A stretch of 64,000 nucleotides of DNA, taken from Alteriqipengyuania halimionae. GTDB lineage: Bacteria; Pseudomonadota; Alphaproteobacteria; Sphingomonadales; Sphingomonadaceae. Location of the stretch: positions 744,001 to 808,000 of the forward strand of contig NZ_WTYR01000001.1 in the NCBI RefSeq assembly GCF_009827575.1. Reading direction: 5' to 3'. The position numbers and the translations under genes were made by a program. The notes below the pieces were generated by a model. That model had not been told where the DNA came from. It ran no database searches and saw only the letters and a program-made list of their open reading frames with translations. Positions 33,609 to 42,526 of this stretch are shown here, one piece after another (position 1 is the stretch's first letter; the number at the start of each line of letters is the position of its first letter).

Positions 33609-36206
33609 ATGCAACTCGTTATCGTCGAATCGCCGGCCAAGGCGAAGACCATCGAAAAATACCTCGGCAAGGACTTCAAGGTTCTCGCCTCCTACGGCCA
33701 TGTGCGCGATCTGCCGCCCAAGGATGGCAGCGTGCGCCCGGACGAGGATTTCGAGATGGACTGGGAAGTCTATTCGGATCAGCGAAACCGCGCCCAGGTG
33801 AAGGCCATCGCCGATGCGGCCAAGAAGGCCGACCGCCTGATCCTCGCAACCGACCCCGATCGCGAGGGGGAGGCGATCAGCTGGCACGTGCTCGATCTGC
33901 TGAAGAAGCGGAAGGCCCTCCCTGCCGATGTCGAGCGGGTGACCTTCAACGCGATCACCAAGCAGGCGGTGACGAGCGCGATGGAGAAGCCGCGCCAGCT
34001 CGACCAGGATCTGATCGACGCCTATTTCGGGCGCCGTGCGCTCGATTACCTGTTCGGCTTCACGCTTTCGCCGGTGCTGTGGCGCAAGCTGCCCGGTGCG
34101 AAATCGGCGGGGCGCGTGCAGTCCGTCGCGCTGCGTTTGATTGTCGATCGCGAGCGCGAGATCGAAGCGTTCAAGTCGGACGAATACTGGTCGATCGTCG
34201 CCAAGATGGAGCAGGACGGTACCGGCTTCGATGCGCGGCTGGTCAAGTTCGATGGTGAGAAGCTGGAAAAGCTCACGCTCGGCAATGAAGGCTCGGCCGC
34301 CAAGGCCAAGGCCGCGGTCGAGGAAAACGAGTTCCGCGTCGTCGGCGTCGATACCAAACCGATGCAGCGCAGCCCCGCGCCGCCGTTCACCACCTCGACG
34401 CTGCAGCAGGAAGCGGCGCGCAAGCTAGGCTTCTCGGCCAGCCACACGATGCGGCTTGCGCAGTCGCTCTACGAGGCCGGCGCGATCACTTACATGCGTA
34501 CCGATGGTGTCTCGATGGAAGGCAGCGCAATCGCTTCGGCACGCAAGGCCATCACGCGCCGCTATGACGGGCATTACCTCCCGGAAAAACCGCGCCAGTA
34601 CAAAACCAAGGCCAAGAATGCTCAGGAAGCGCACGAAGCGATCCGGCCGACCGATTTCATCAAGGAAAAGGCCGGGCGCGGCGACGAGGAGAAGCTCTAC
34701 AAGCTGATCTGGACCCGCGCTCTGGCTAGCCAGATGGCCTCGGCGCGGCTCGAGCGCACGACTGTACACATGGAAGAGGCGACCGGCCGCCACGGCCTGC
34801 GTGCCACCGGCCAGGTCGTGAAATTCCCCGGCTTCCTCGCGCTCTACGAAGAAGGCATCGACAAGCGCGGCGACGAAGAGGACGAGGACGGCCTGCTGCC
34901 CTTCCTGCGCGAAGGCGATACGCCCGCCAAGCGCGCGGTCGAGGCCAATCAGCACTTTACCCAGCCACCGCCGCGCTTCTCTGAAGCCTCGCTGGTCAAG
35001 CGGCTTGAGGAACTCGGCATCGGGCGTCCCTCGACCTATGCTTCGACCATCCAGACCCTGCGCGATCGCGACTATGTGCGGATGGAGAAAAATCGTTTCC
35101 ACGCAGAGGAATCGGGGCGTCTTTTGACGGCGTTTCTCGAACGGTTCTTTACCCGCTATGTCGCGTTTGATTTCACCGCAGGGATGGAAGACGAGCTCGA
35201 CGAGGTTTCCGGTGGCCGCGCCGAATGGAAGAAGGTGCTCGAAGCCTTCTGGCGCGACTTCAAGCCGAAGAGCGACGAGGTGATGGAGCGCAAGCCTTCG
35301 GAAGTCACCGAAGTGCTCGACACCTTCCTTGAGGATTACCTTTTCCCGCCCAAGGCCGACGGCACCGATCCGCGCCTTTGTCCGCGCTGCGGCGACGGGC
35401 GGCTGGCGCTGCGTGGGGGCAAGTATGGTGCCTTCGTCGCCTGCTCGAACTACCCCGAATGCAAGTTCACCCGCCGTTTCGCCCAGCCTGGCGCCGATGG
35501 GGAGGATCCGGCCGAAGACACAATCATGGGCAAGGACCCCGAGACCGGTCTCGACGTCGAGCGCAAGTCGGGCCGCTTCGGTCCCTATGTGCAGTTGGGC
35601 GAGGGCAAGGAGGCCAAGCGCGCCTCGATCCCCAAGGACCTCGACGACTTCGATCTCGAATGGGCGCTCAAGCTGTTGGCACTCCCGCGCATCGTTGGTG
35701 AGCATCCCGAGACGGGCGAGGAAATCGAAGCAGCGATAGGACGTTACGGTCCCTATCTCAGGCACGATGGAAAGTACGCGAAGCTGCAATCGACCCGCGA
35801 TGTCTTCGACACCGGCATGAATGCGGCGGTCACGCTGCTGGCCGAAGCCGCCAATCGCAAGGGTGGAGGCCGCGCCAAGGCCGAGCCGATCAAGACTTTC
35901 GGTAAACACCCGGTGAGCGAAGCCGAGATGAAGGTGCTGCCCGGCCGCTACGGCCCCTATGTCACCGACGGCACGACCAACGCCACGATCCCGCGCGACA
36001 TGAAGCCCGAGGACGTGACCGAGGAAGACGCCATCCGCCTGATCGACGAACGCGTTGCCAAGGGGCCGGCGAAGAAGAAGGGAAAGAAGAAGGCGCCTGC
36101 CAAGAAGAAGGCTGCGCCCAAGAAAAAGGCACCGGCCAAGAAGAAAGCTGCGGCCAAGAAACCCGCGGCGAAGAAATCCGCCGAAAAATCATCGGACCCG
36201 GCATGA
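33609..36206 (+). CDS. topA: DNA topoisomerase I
   Basis: This type IA topoisomerase relaxes negative supercoils. The 865-residue protein starts MQLVIVESPAKAKTIEKYLG (TOPRIM) and has the metal-binding DPDREGEAISWH. The catalytic tyrosine lies in ITYMRTDGVSM, with further core signatures GRPSTYASTIQTL and AGRVQSVALRLI. A zinc-ribbon (CPRCGDGRLALRGG, with CSNYPECKFTRRF) and several RYGPYV/RFGPYV topo C-repeats follow. The final 45 or so residues are a lysine/alanine-rich tail (APAKKKAAPKKKAPAKKK), typical of high-GC alphaproteobacteria and probably a nonspecific DNA or RNA polymerase contact. A small basic protein gene overlaps its stop. Confidence 0.97.
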   Translation: MQLVIVESPAKAKTIEKYLGKDFKVLASYGHVRDLPPKDGSVRPDEDFEMDWEVYSDQRNRAQVKAIADAAKKADRLILATDPDREGEAISWHVLDLLKKRKALPADVERVTFNAITKQAVTSAMEKPRQLDQDLIDAYFGRRALDYLFGFTLSPVLWRKLPGAKSAGRVQSVALRLIVDREREIEAFKSDEYWSIVAKMEQDGTGFDARLVKFDGEKLEKLTLGNEGSAAKAKAAVEENEFRVVGVDTKPMQRSPAPPFTTSTLQQEAARKLGFSASHTMRLAQSLYEAGAITYMRTDGVSMEGSAIASARKAITRRYDGHYLPEKPRQYKTKAKNAQEAHEAIRPTDFIKEKAGRGDEEKLYKLIWTRALASQMASARLERTTVHMEEATGRHGLRATGQVVKFPGFLALYEEGIDKRGDEEDEDGLLPFLREGDTPAKRAVEANQHFTQPPPRFSEASLVKRLEELGIGRPSTYASTIQTLRDRDYVRMEKNRFHAEESGRLLTAFLERFFTRYVAFDFTAGMEDELDEVSGGRAEWKKVLEAFWRDFKPKSDEVMERKPSEVTEVLDTFLEDYLFPPKADGTDPRLCPRCGDGRLALRGGKYGAFVACSNYPECKFTRRFAQPGADGEDPAEDTIMGKDPETGLDVERKSGRFGPYVQLGEGKEAKRASIPKDLDDFDLEWALKLLALPRIVGEHPETGEEIEAAIGRYGPYLRHDGKYAKLQSTRDVFDTGMNAAVTLLAEAANRKGGGRAKAEPIKTFGKHPVSEAEMKVLPGRYGPYVTDGTTNATIPRDMKPEDVTEEDAIRLIDERVAKGPAKKKGKKKAPAKKKAAPKKKAPAKKKAAAKKPAAKKSAEKSSDPA

Positions 36207-36385
36207 GCAAGGAGCGTTTCGAACGTCACAAACAGCCATGGAACGCGGACGAGGTGGGCCAGCTGCGGACGCTGGCCGCCAAGGGGCAAGGACTGAAACA
36301 GATCGCGAAAGCGCTTGGCCGAAGCGAGGATTCGACCAAGGACTTCGCGAAGAAACAGAAGATCGCGATCGCCAAGAAACGCTAG
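36203..36385 (+). CDS. small basic SANT/Myb-like helical protein
   Basis: This is a 60-residue, strongly basic product whose ATG overlaps the topA stop (ATGA), so it is translationally coupled to topoisomerase I. Its core (PWNADEVGQLRTLAAKGQGL, then KQIAKALGRSEDSTKDFAKK) looks like a SANT/Myb or homeodomain-like HTH: a tryptophan near the start of helix 1, and KQIAKALGRS matching a turn and recognition helix. It therefore probably binds DNA. Small proteins of this kind are annotated in related genomes without function. The link to topA suggests a chromatin or supercoiling role, but that is inference. Confidence 0.7.
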   Translation: MSKERFERHKQPWNADEVGQLRTLAAKGQGLKQIAKALGRSEDSTKDFAKKQKIAIAKKR

Positions 36386-36416
36386 CCGTTGGCAGCATCT
36401 TGCCGCCGGCAGCGTG

Positions 36417-37319
36417 CTAGCGCGGCATTTCCAGTCCCATCGCTTCGTAGAACTCGCGATCCTCGTCCCAGCCTTCCTCGGTTTTCACGTGCAGGAAGAG
36501 GTGGACCTTGCGGCCGAGCATCTCGCTCAATTCCTCGCGCGCGGCCTGGCCGATCGATTTGATCATCGATCCGCCCTTGCCGAGCACGATGGCGCGCTGG
36601 TTGTCGCGGGCGACGACGATCTGCTGGTGGATTTCCACGCTGCCATCGTCGCGCTCGGTATAGCTCTCGGGCCGCACCGCGCTGTCATAGGGCAGTTCTT
36701 CGCGCAGCTGCTTGTAGAGCTGTTCGCGCGTCACTTCGGCAGCCAGCAGGCGCTCGCTCGCATCGGACACCTGGTCTTCAGGATAGTGCCACGGGCTTTC
36801 GGGCATCGCCTTGGCGAGCTCGGCCTTCAATTCGGGCACGCCGTCGCCGGTAAGCGCCGAGACGAAGAACACTTCGGCGAAGTCGATCTGATCGACCAGC
36901 TCCTGCGCCAGCGCCAGCAGCGGCTCCTTCACCGCCTTGTCGACCTTGTTCAGCACCAGGATCTTGCGCTCGGGCCGTTTGGCCAGCGCTTCGATCAGCG
37001 GCATCAACTCGTGTCGGCGCTGCTTGATCGGATCGACCAGTAGCAGCACTGCATCGGCCGCCTCGGCGCCTTCCCAGGCGGCGGTGACCATCGCGCGGTC
37101 GAGCTTGCGGCGCGGCGCGAAGATGCCCGGGGTGTCGACGAGGATGATCTGCGCGCTGTCATGCAGCGCGATCCCCATCATCCGGGCACGGGTCGTCTGC
37201 GCTTTGGGCGAGGTGATCGCGACCTTCTGGCCGACCAGCTGGTTGACCAGGGTGGACTTGCCGGCATTCGGGGCGCCGATCACGGCGACCACGCCGCATT
37301 GGGTTTGTTTGTCAGCCAT
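36417..37319 (-). CDS. era: GTPase Era
   Basis: Era is an essential GTPase that chaperones 16S rRNA 3'-end maturation and 30S assembly. The 300-residue protein has G1 GAPNAGKST, G2 at TTRARMMG, G3 DTPGIF, G4 NKVD and G5 SALTGDG. The C-terminal KH domain (about 205-290) has VVARDNQRAIVLGKGGSMIKSIG. The ATG at 37319 lies 8 bases inside the 3' end of rnc, so the two are coupled. The lepB-rnc-era order is a classic bacterial operon. Confidence 0.97.
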   Translation of the reverse strand: MADKQTQCGVVAVIGAPNAGKSTLVNQLVGQKVAITSPKAQTTRARMMGIALHDSAQIILVDTPGIFAPRRKLDRAMVTAAWEGAEAADAVLLLVDPIKQRRHELMPLIEALAKRPERKILVLNKVDKAVKEPLLALAQELVDQIDFAEVFFVSALTGDGVPELKAELAKAMPESPWHYPEDQVSDASERLLAAEVTREQLYKQLREELPYDSAVRPESYTERDDGSVEIHQQIVVARDNQRAIVLGKGGSMIKSIGQAAREELSEMLGRKVHLFLHVKTEEGWDEDREFYEAMGLEMPR

Positions 37320-38040
37320 AGGTTTCGATGAATTTCCTTGCCGCTTCGGTTTCGGCGTCCTGTTTGCTCGATCCGCTGGCCTCGACCGCGCCGACCTTTT
37401 CGATTTCGACCCGCACGGTGAAATGGCGCGAATGGTCGGGCCCGGAGGTGTCGATCACGCTGTAGCGCGGCGGGCGGCGATTATTGCCAGCGGCCCATTC
37501 CTGCAGCGCGCTCTTGGGATGCTTGGAACGGCCCATACGCCCCGACAGCGTATCTGACCACAATTGCTCGACCATTGCGGCGGCGTTTTCGAAATCGCCC
37601 GTCATGAAGGCTGCGCCGATCACCGATTCCATCACATCGCCGAGGATGTTGGTGCTGTCGGTGCCGCCATCGTCGCGCGCCTGCTTGCCGAGCCGGACAT
37701 GCGCGGGAAGCCCGCTAGCACGGGCGACTTCGGCGCAGGTATCGCGGCTGACCAGCGCTGCCAAGCGCTGCGCAAGCTTGCCTTCGGCCTGGTTGTCATG
37801 CGTGTAGAGCCATTGCGCGATCGCGAGGCCGAGCACGCGGTCGCCGAGGAATTCGAGCCGCTGGTAATCGCGCTTCTCGCCGGTCGAACCATGCGTCAGC
37901 GCGTCGAGCCAGACGCCTTCGTCGCCGAGGTCGCGACCGACCAGTGCGATCAGAAACGCGCGGGTGTCGTCGGAGAGGGCAGGGCGGGTCAGAGACCGTC
38001 TCCGATCCGGTCCCACCGCGCGGCCGTGAACCATGTCCAC
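37312..38040 (-). CDS. rnc: ribonuclease III
   Basis: RNase III cleaves double-stranded RNA in rRNA processing and gene regulation. The catalytic domain has ALTHGSTGEKRDYQRLEFLGDRVLGL (described in parts; signature ERLEFLGD-like QRLEFLGDRVL) and LGDVMESVIGAAFM with the metal-binding E-x-x-x-G-A. A C-terminal double-strand-binding domain runs from PKSALQEWAAG to the end. The start is uncertain. The ATG at 38040 gives 242 residues but overlaps lepB by 52 bases, and a GTG at 38016 is another option. The gene lies between lepB and era in one operon. Confidence 0.94.
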   Translation of the reverse strand: MDMVHGRAVGPDRRRSLTRPALSDDTRAFLIALVGRDLGDEGVWLDALTHGSTGEKRDYQRLEFLGDRVLGLAIAQWLYTHDNQAEGKLAQRLAALVSRDTCAEVARASGLPAHVRLGKQARDDGGTDSTNILGDVMESVIGAAFMTGDFENAAAMVEQLWSDTLSGRMGRSKHPKSALQEWAAGNNRRPPRYSVIDTSGPDHSRHFTVRVEIEKVGAVEASGSSKQDAETEAARKFIETYG

Positions 38041-38834
38041 GGAAGGAAGGTGCTTGCGCTGCCATCGCTCGACCAGATCCGCATCTGCGCTTTGCCGAGC
38101 AGCAGGTTCATCGGCACATAGCCGACCCCGCCGCCGGCCACCGCGGGTGCGCGGCTATCGAGCGAATTGTCGCGATTGTCGCCCATCATGAACAGGTTTC
38201 CTTCGGGCACGACGTAGACCGGCGTATTATCATACTGGCCCAAGCCGAAATCGAGCGTGTTGTAGGAGACGTCATTGGGCAGCGTCTCGCGGTATTGCTC
38301 GTAGCGGCAGACCGGCGTTCCGTCGTCCGACACGGTGCGGAAACGCTGGGCGGCGCAGGTCGTGTTTTCAGACTGCGGCTCGATGAAATCGGCGACCTTC
38401 TCGCGCTTCACCGCGGTGCCGTTGATGTAGAGGACGCCCTCTTTCATCTGGATCTGGTCGCCGGGCAATCCGATCACCCGCTTGATGTAGTCCTCGTGAC
38501 TGACCGGGTGTTTGAATACGGCGACGTCGCCGCGCTCGGGCTCGCTGCCGAAGATGCGCCAATCGCCCACCGGAGGTTCGAACAGCAGCGAATAGCGGGT
38601 GTAGCCGTAGGACCACTTGCTCGCCGCGAGGTAATCGCCGTTCCACAGCTTGGGCAGCATGGATTCGCTGGGGATCGAATGCGAGGCGAAGATGAAGCTG
38701 CGGAAGATGAACACGATCACGAACAGCTTGAGGATGAAGACGAAGATATTCTCTTCCTTCTTCTCCTTCTTGGCGGGCGCGTCGGTGCTCTCGTTTTCCG
38801 GCTTTTCGGCAGGCGGGGCGGCGGTGTCGGTCAT
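37989..38834 (-). CDS. lepB: signal peptidase I
   Basis: LepB removes signal peptides from exported proteins at the periplasmic face of the inner membrane. The start at 38834 follows GAGGAGCCGGCC and gives 281 residues. The N-terminus is acidic and lysine-rich, followed by a transmembrane helix (IFVFILKLFVIVFIFRSFIF). The catalytic serine lies in IPSESMLPKL, the lysine in DYIKRVIGLPGDQ, and box E in GDNRDNSLDSR. A loop insertion with two cysteines (NTTCAAQRF, TPVCRYEQY) may form a disulfide in the periplasmic domain. It is the first gene of the lepB-rnc-era unit. Confidence 0.96.
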   Translation of the reverse strand: MTDTAAPPAEKPENESTDAPAKKEKKEENIFVFILKLFVIVFIFRSFIFASHSIPSESMLPKLWNGDYLAASKWSYGYTRYSLLFEPPVGDWRIFGSEPERGDVAVFKHPVSHEDYIKRVIGLPGDQIQMKEGVLYINGTAVKREKVADFIEPQSENTTCAAQRFRTVSDDGTPVCRYEQYRETLPNDVSYNTLDFGLGQYDNTPVYVVPEGNLFMMGDNRDNSLDSRAPAVAGGGVGYVPMNLLLGKAQMRIWSSDGSASTFLPWTWFTAARWDRIGDGL

Positions 38835-38951
38835 GGCCGGCTCCTCTGCCCTTGAACCCGCTCGAAAATCAAGCGCGCAGGGATGAAGACGGGTCTTTAT
38901 TCGACGGGCGTGCCACTCTAGGCCGGTCGCCAATCATCGACGGAGACAAGC

Positions 38952-40463
38952 GTGACCGATCCGCAAGCCATCTGGAAAGAACTGACCCTTCTCGAAAAGC
39001 CGACCCTTGCGGCGCTGTTCGAGGATCAAGCGAGGGTGGACGAATGGTCCCGCGCGCTCGACCTGCCGGGGGGAACGATCCGCTTCGACTGGTCCAAAAC
39101 CCATCTCGACGATGCGCATGGCGAGGCTTTTGCCAAGCTGGCCGGTGCGATGGACTTCGCCGAAAAGCGCCGCGCGCTGTTTGCAGGCGAAATTGTCAAT
39201 CAGACGGAGGATCGGGCCGCCGAACACACCGCCGAACGCGGTCATGGCGACGATGAGGCGGTGGCGCTCGCCGATGCGCTCCACATGCGGATGCGCGGCC
39301 TGGTCGAGGCGATCCATGGCGGCGCCTTCGGCGAGGTCCGGCACCTGATCCATGTCGGGATCGGCGGTTCGGCACTCGGCCCGGCGCTGGCGCTCGATGC
39401 GCTGGCAAGGGACGATGCCAAGGTCGACGTCCACGTCGTTTCCAACGTCGATGGCAATGCGCTGAAGGCGGCGTTCGCCGCCTGCGACCCGGAAACGACC
39501 ATGCTCGCGGTCGCGTCGAAGACGTTCACCACGATCGAGACGATGACCAACGCGCAGTCGACGCTCGACTGGATGCTGGAAGGTGGCATTGCCGATCCCG
39601 AGGGCCGCGTGGTCGCGCTCACCGCCAATCCCGGGAAGGCGGTCGATTGGGGTGTCGACGAAACGCGCATCCTGCCGTTCAGCGAGACCGTGGGCGGGCG
39701 CTATTCGCTGTGGAGCTCAATCGGCTTCCCGGTCGCGATCGCACTGGGCTGGGAAGGCTTTGCCGCGATGCTCGACGGGGCGGGCGCGATGGACGCGCAT
39801 TTCCGCGAGAGCGAGGGCCTTGCGAACCTGCCGCTGCGCGCTGCCTTTGCCGATCTCTATTACACCCATCTGCGTGGTTGCCAGACCCGGGCGGTGTTCG
39901 CCTATGACGAACGGCTGGCGCTGCTGCCCGATTATCTCCAGCAGCTCGAAATGGAGAGCAACGGCAAGAGCGTGACCGTCAATGGCGAGCCCGTCCACGG
40001 CCCCACCGCGCCGATCACCTGGGGCGGCACCGGCACCGACGCGCAGCACGCGGTGTTCCAGCTCCTGCACCAAGGCACGCATCTGGTGCCGGTCGATTTC
40101 ATCGCGGCCATCGAACCCGGCCACGATCTCGACCCCGCGCATCACGAGATCCTGCTGATGAACTGCTTCGCCCAGGGCGCCGCGCTGATGGCGGGCAAGA
40201 AGAGCGAGGATGGCGCCAGGAACTACCCCGGCGACCGCCCCAGCGCGACGATCCTGTGCGACGCGCTCAACCCTGCGACGTTGGGCGTGCTGATCGCGTT
40301 CCACGAACACCGCACCTTCGCGAACGCGGTGCTGCTGGGCATCAATCCCTTTGACCAGTTCGGTGTCGAGCTGGGCAAGCAGCTCGCCCGCGCGATGGAA
40401 GAGGACGAGGGGGAATTCGACGCGAGCACGCAGGCGCTGCTGAATGCGGCGGGGTTGGGGTGA
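38952..40463 (+). CDS. pgi: glucose-6-phosphate isomerase
   Basis: This enzyme interconverts glucose-6-phosphate and fructose-6-phosphate. The 503-residue protein carries HVGIGGSALGPALALDAL, SKTFTTIETMTNAQSTLDWM, GGRYSLWSSIGFPVAIALG with the catalytic GGR-x-S motif, the glutamate in QLEMESNGKSV, the histidine region GTDAQHAVFQLLHQG, and NPFDQFGVELGK near the C-terminus. The GTG at 38952 follows GGAGACAAGC. It is divergent from lepB. The AT-rich nuclease gene starts 12 bases after its stop. Confidence 0.96.
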   Translation: MTDPQAIWKELTLLEKPTLAALFEDQARVDEWSRALDLPGGTIRFDWSKTHLDDAHGEAFAKLAGAMDFAEKRRALFAGEIVNQTEDRAAEHTAERGHGDDEAVALADALHMRMRGLVEAIHGGAFGEVRHLIHVGIGGSALGPALALDALARDDAKVDVHVVSNVDGNALKAAFAACDPETTMLAVASKTFTTIETMTNAQSTLDWMLEGGIADPEGRVVALTANPGKAVDWGVDETRILPFSETVGGRYSLWSSIGFPVAIALGWEGFAAMLDGAGAMDAHFRESEGLANLPLRAAFADLYYTHLRGCQTRAVFAYDERLALLPDYLQQLEMESNGKSVTVNGEPVHGPTAPITWGGTGTDAQHAVFQLLHQGTHLVPVDFIAAIEPGHDLDPAHHEILLMNCFAQGAALMAGKKSEDGARNYPGDRPSATILCDALNPATLGVLIAFHEHRTFANAVLLGINPFDQFGVELGKQLARAMEEDEGEFDASTQALLNAAGLG

Positions 40464-40475
40464 TGAAAGAACCTT

Positions 40476-41342
40476 ATGAGCGACCTTAGATCCATAGATA
40501 TGCGTATCATCTCAGAGATGGTCGAGTGCTTTCGTGGTGCCGGTTATGTTCTCAATTTCGGCGATGGCACCTTCGCGGAATATTTCGCAGATGAGTTTAA
40601 CATCGATATTGATGCTCCCGAGTTCTGTGAAGACGGGCAATCCAAAGGTAAGCGGCTTCGCTGCTTTTTGCGAAAGGCTGATAACACCACTGCTCTCCGT
40701 GTCATCGAGTCGTTGTGGGCGCATCGTCAGTATGAAATGGAGCGCATTGGTCGAAGCGAACAGTTGGTTGGCCTCGAAGGAAAAATCGAGCTCATCAAAG
40801 CTCGTTTGAAATCAGGTCAATCATCGTCGAGCACCCCTTTACCGCATGCATTCGACCACGGTAAGTTCGATGAACTTAAACAGCGGCTCTACAAATTGCG
40901 AAACGTACCCCCACAGCGCAGAGGGTATGAATTTGAAACATATTTAACTGATTGCTTCAATGCATTTGGCCTATCTGGACGCCGCGGTTTTCGAAACACT
41001 GGTGAGCAGATAGACGGCAGTTTTCTTCTCGATCATGAAGTGTATCTGCTGGAAGCAAAATGGACTGACTCTCCGATCGGCGTTGCCGAGCTTAGGGCGT
41101 TCTTAGGGAAGCTAGAGAAAGCATCGTGGACGCGAGGCGTTTTTGTGAGCTACAACGGTTTCATCGACGTTGGCCTGACTGCATTCGGTAATGCAAAAAG
41201 TCTCATATGCGTGAACGGTGAAGACATTTACGAGGCTTTAGGTTCAAAGGTTTCTTTAGATGAGCTTTTACGCAGGAAAGTTCGCACCGCCGCTGAAACA
41301 GGGTTACCGTTCACACCATTTTCTAAGTTGAAGATGACATGA
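40476..41342 (+). CDS. orphan Mrr-type PD-(D/E)XK endonuclease with AbiJ-like N-terminal domain
   Basis: The 288-residue protein has two parts. The N-terminus (about 5-90) has SEMVECFRGAGYVLNFGDGT, then FAEYFADEF and the basic GQSKGKRLRCFL. This resembles the helical N-terminal domains of AbiJ-type abortive infection proteins. The C-terminus (about 140-245) is a restriction-endonuclease fold: E152 in RRGYEFE, D180 in GEQIDG, and E193-x-K195 in LLEAKW form an intact catalytic set. A role as a phage-defence nuclease is likely but inferred. No methyltransferase or helicase partner adjoins it. The 60 bases from 41221 contain only 23 G/C, far below the flanking genes, so recent transfer is likely. 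Confidence 0.72.
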   Translation: MSDLRSIDMRIISEMVECFRGAGYVLNFGDGTFAEYFADEFNIDIDAPEFCEDGQSKGKRLRCFLRKADNTTALRVIESLWAHRQYEMERIGRSEQLVGLEGKIELIKARLKSGQSSSSTPLPHAFDHGKFDELKQRLYKLRNVPPQRRGYEFETYLTDCFNAFGLSGRRGFRNTGEQIDGSFLLDHEVYLLEAKWTDSPIGVAELRAFLGKLEKASWTRGVFVSYNGFIDVGLTAFGNAKSLICVNGEDIYEALGSKVSLDELLRRKVRTAAETGLPFTPFSKLKMT

Positions 41343-41428
41343 CATTTCAGCGTAAATGTCTCTCCAATGGGATAGAGGATAGCTGCGACGATGAATCATG
41401 TTTTTGCACTGGCAGGCGGGCTCCAGCG

Positions 41429-42331
41429 ATGATCCGTCTGGTCCAGACCCTGCTCGCCGCCGCTGCGCTCTGGCAGGGCGTTCCGGCGCATGCGCAGGAA
41501 GAGCAGCCTGCTCCGCAGTCGATCCTGTTTATCGGTAACAGTTTTACCCAGGGGGCCAATTCCGCCGTGCTGCGCTATCGGCCCGACAGCGTCGAGGACA
41601 TCAACGGCGAAGGCGTGGGGGGCATACCCGCCCTGTTTGCGAAATTCGCCGAGGAGGCCGGGCAGGCGTGGAGCGTGAGCCACGAATTGCGGGGCGGCAG
41701 CACGCTGGGTTTTCACCTCAACGAAAAGCGCGAGGCGATCGACCGCTCGTGGGATGCGGTGGTGATGCAGCAATATTCGACGCTCGACCCGAAGATCCCG
41801 CTCGATGCCCGCGACACGCGCGAGGATGCCCCGGCGCTGGCGCGGCTGTTCACAGCCGCCAACCCGCAGGTGCAGGTGTATCTGATGTCGACCTGGACCC
41901 GCGCCGATCAGACCTATCAGCCGACCGGGCACTGGTTCGGCAGACCGATCTCCGCCATGGCGCTCGACCTCAGGCGCGAACTCGACGCGGTCGACGCGGC
42001 AAGCGAGGAGATCGATGCGGTCCTACCCGTCGGCGAGGCCTGGAACGCTGCGATCGTAGCCGGGATCGCCGACGCCAACCCTTATGACGGGCGCGATTAC
42101 GGCAAGATCGACCTGTGGAGCTACGACCATTATCACGCCAGTGCCGAGGGCTCCTATCTCGAGGCGCTGGTGGTGTTCGCCGAAATCACCGGATACGACG
42201 TGCGCCAGTTCGGCGATGGTGAAAGGGCCGCGCACGAACTGGGCATAGAACCCAAGGTCGCCGGGCGGCTGCAAAAGGTCGCGATGGCGCAAGTGCTTGC
42301 ACAGCGCGACGCGGAAGGTGCCAAGCCCTAA
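41429..42331 (+). CDS. secreted SGNH-like hydrolase
   Basis: This is a 300-residue exported protein. The signal peptide (about 1-24, ending PAHAQE) precedes an SGNH/GDSL-like fold. Block I is ILFIGNSFTQGANS with the likely catalytic serine. A WDAVVMQQYSTLDP segment takes the place of the usual block III, and DHYHASAEGSYL provides the C-terminal His region (D-x-x-H-x-S). The ATG at 41429 is chosen because it begins the signal peptide; the frame is open back to 41339, but that stretch is the tail of the AT-rich neighbouring region. The natural substrate (an acetylated or carbohydrate ester) is unknown. Confidence 0.78.
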   Translation: MIRLVQTLLAAAALWQGVPAHAQEEQPAPQSILFIGNSFTQGANSAVLRYRPDSVEDINGEGVGGIPALFAKFAEEAGQAWSVSHELRGGSTLGFHLNEKREAIDRSWDAVVMQQYSTLDPKIPLDARDTREDAPALARLFTAANPQVQVYLMSTWTRADQTYQPTGHWFGRPISAMALDLRRELDAVDAASEEIDAVLPVGEAWNAAIVAGIADANPYDGRDYGKIDLWSYDHYHASAEGSYLEALVVFAEITGYDVRQFGDGERAAHELGIEPKVAGRLQKVAMAQVLAQRDAEGAKP

Positions 42332-42397
42332 GGCGTGCGCGGCGATCGGATCGACGTTTGGTACCGGTGCTTCCGCATCGGCTCGAACCCAAGTCGA

Positions 42398-42526
42398 TCA
42401 GCTGATCTGAAACGGTTCGAGGGTGACGCGGCGGCGCAATGCACGCGGGGGCTTGGCATGAAGCGCCAGGGCCTTGGCGGTGAGCACACATTCGATGGCT
42501 GCGCTGCGGGGACGCGGATCAGGCAT
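42398..42526 (-). CDS. possible small basic protein (42 residues)
   Basis: A short frame begins MPDPRPRSAAIECVLTAKAL with an ATG that overlaps the end of the upstream small membrane protein gene by 8 bases, which suggests translational coupling. The product is basic and contains no membrane helix or known motif. It is kept as a low-confidence gene because of the tight coupling alone. It could be a chance open frame in GC-rich DNA. Confidence 0.35.
   Translation of the reverse strand: MPDPRPRSAAIECVLTAKALALHAKPPRALRRRVTLEPFQIS

Noticed and set aside
36061-36203. The lysine-rich end of topA as a frameshift artefact or repeat element
   Set aside because: Lys/Ala-rich C-terminal tails are normal for topoisomerase I in high-GC alphaproteobacteria, and the frame runs cleanly to the stop that overlaps the next gene.
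41339-41428. A longer N-terminus for the SGNH-like hydrolase
   Set aside because: The extension has no binding site and would bury the signal peptide, which starts naturally at 41429.
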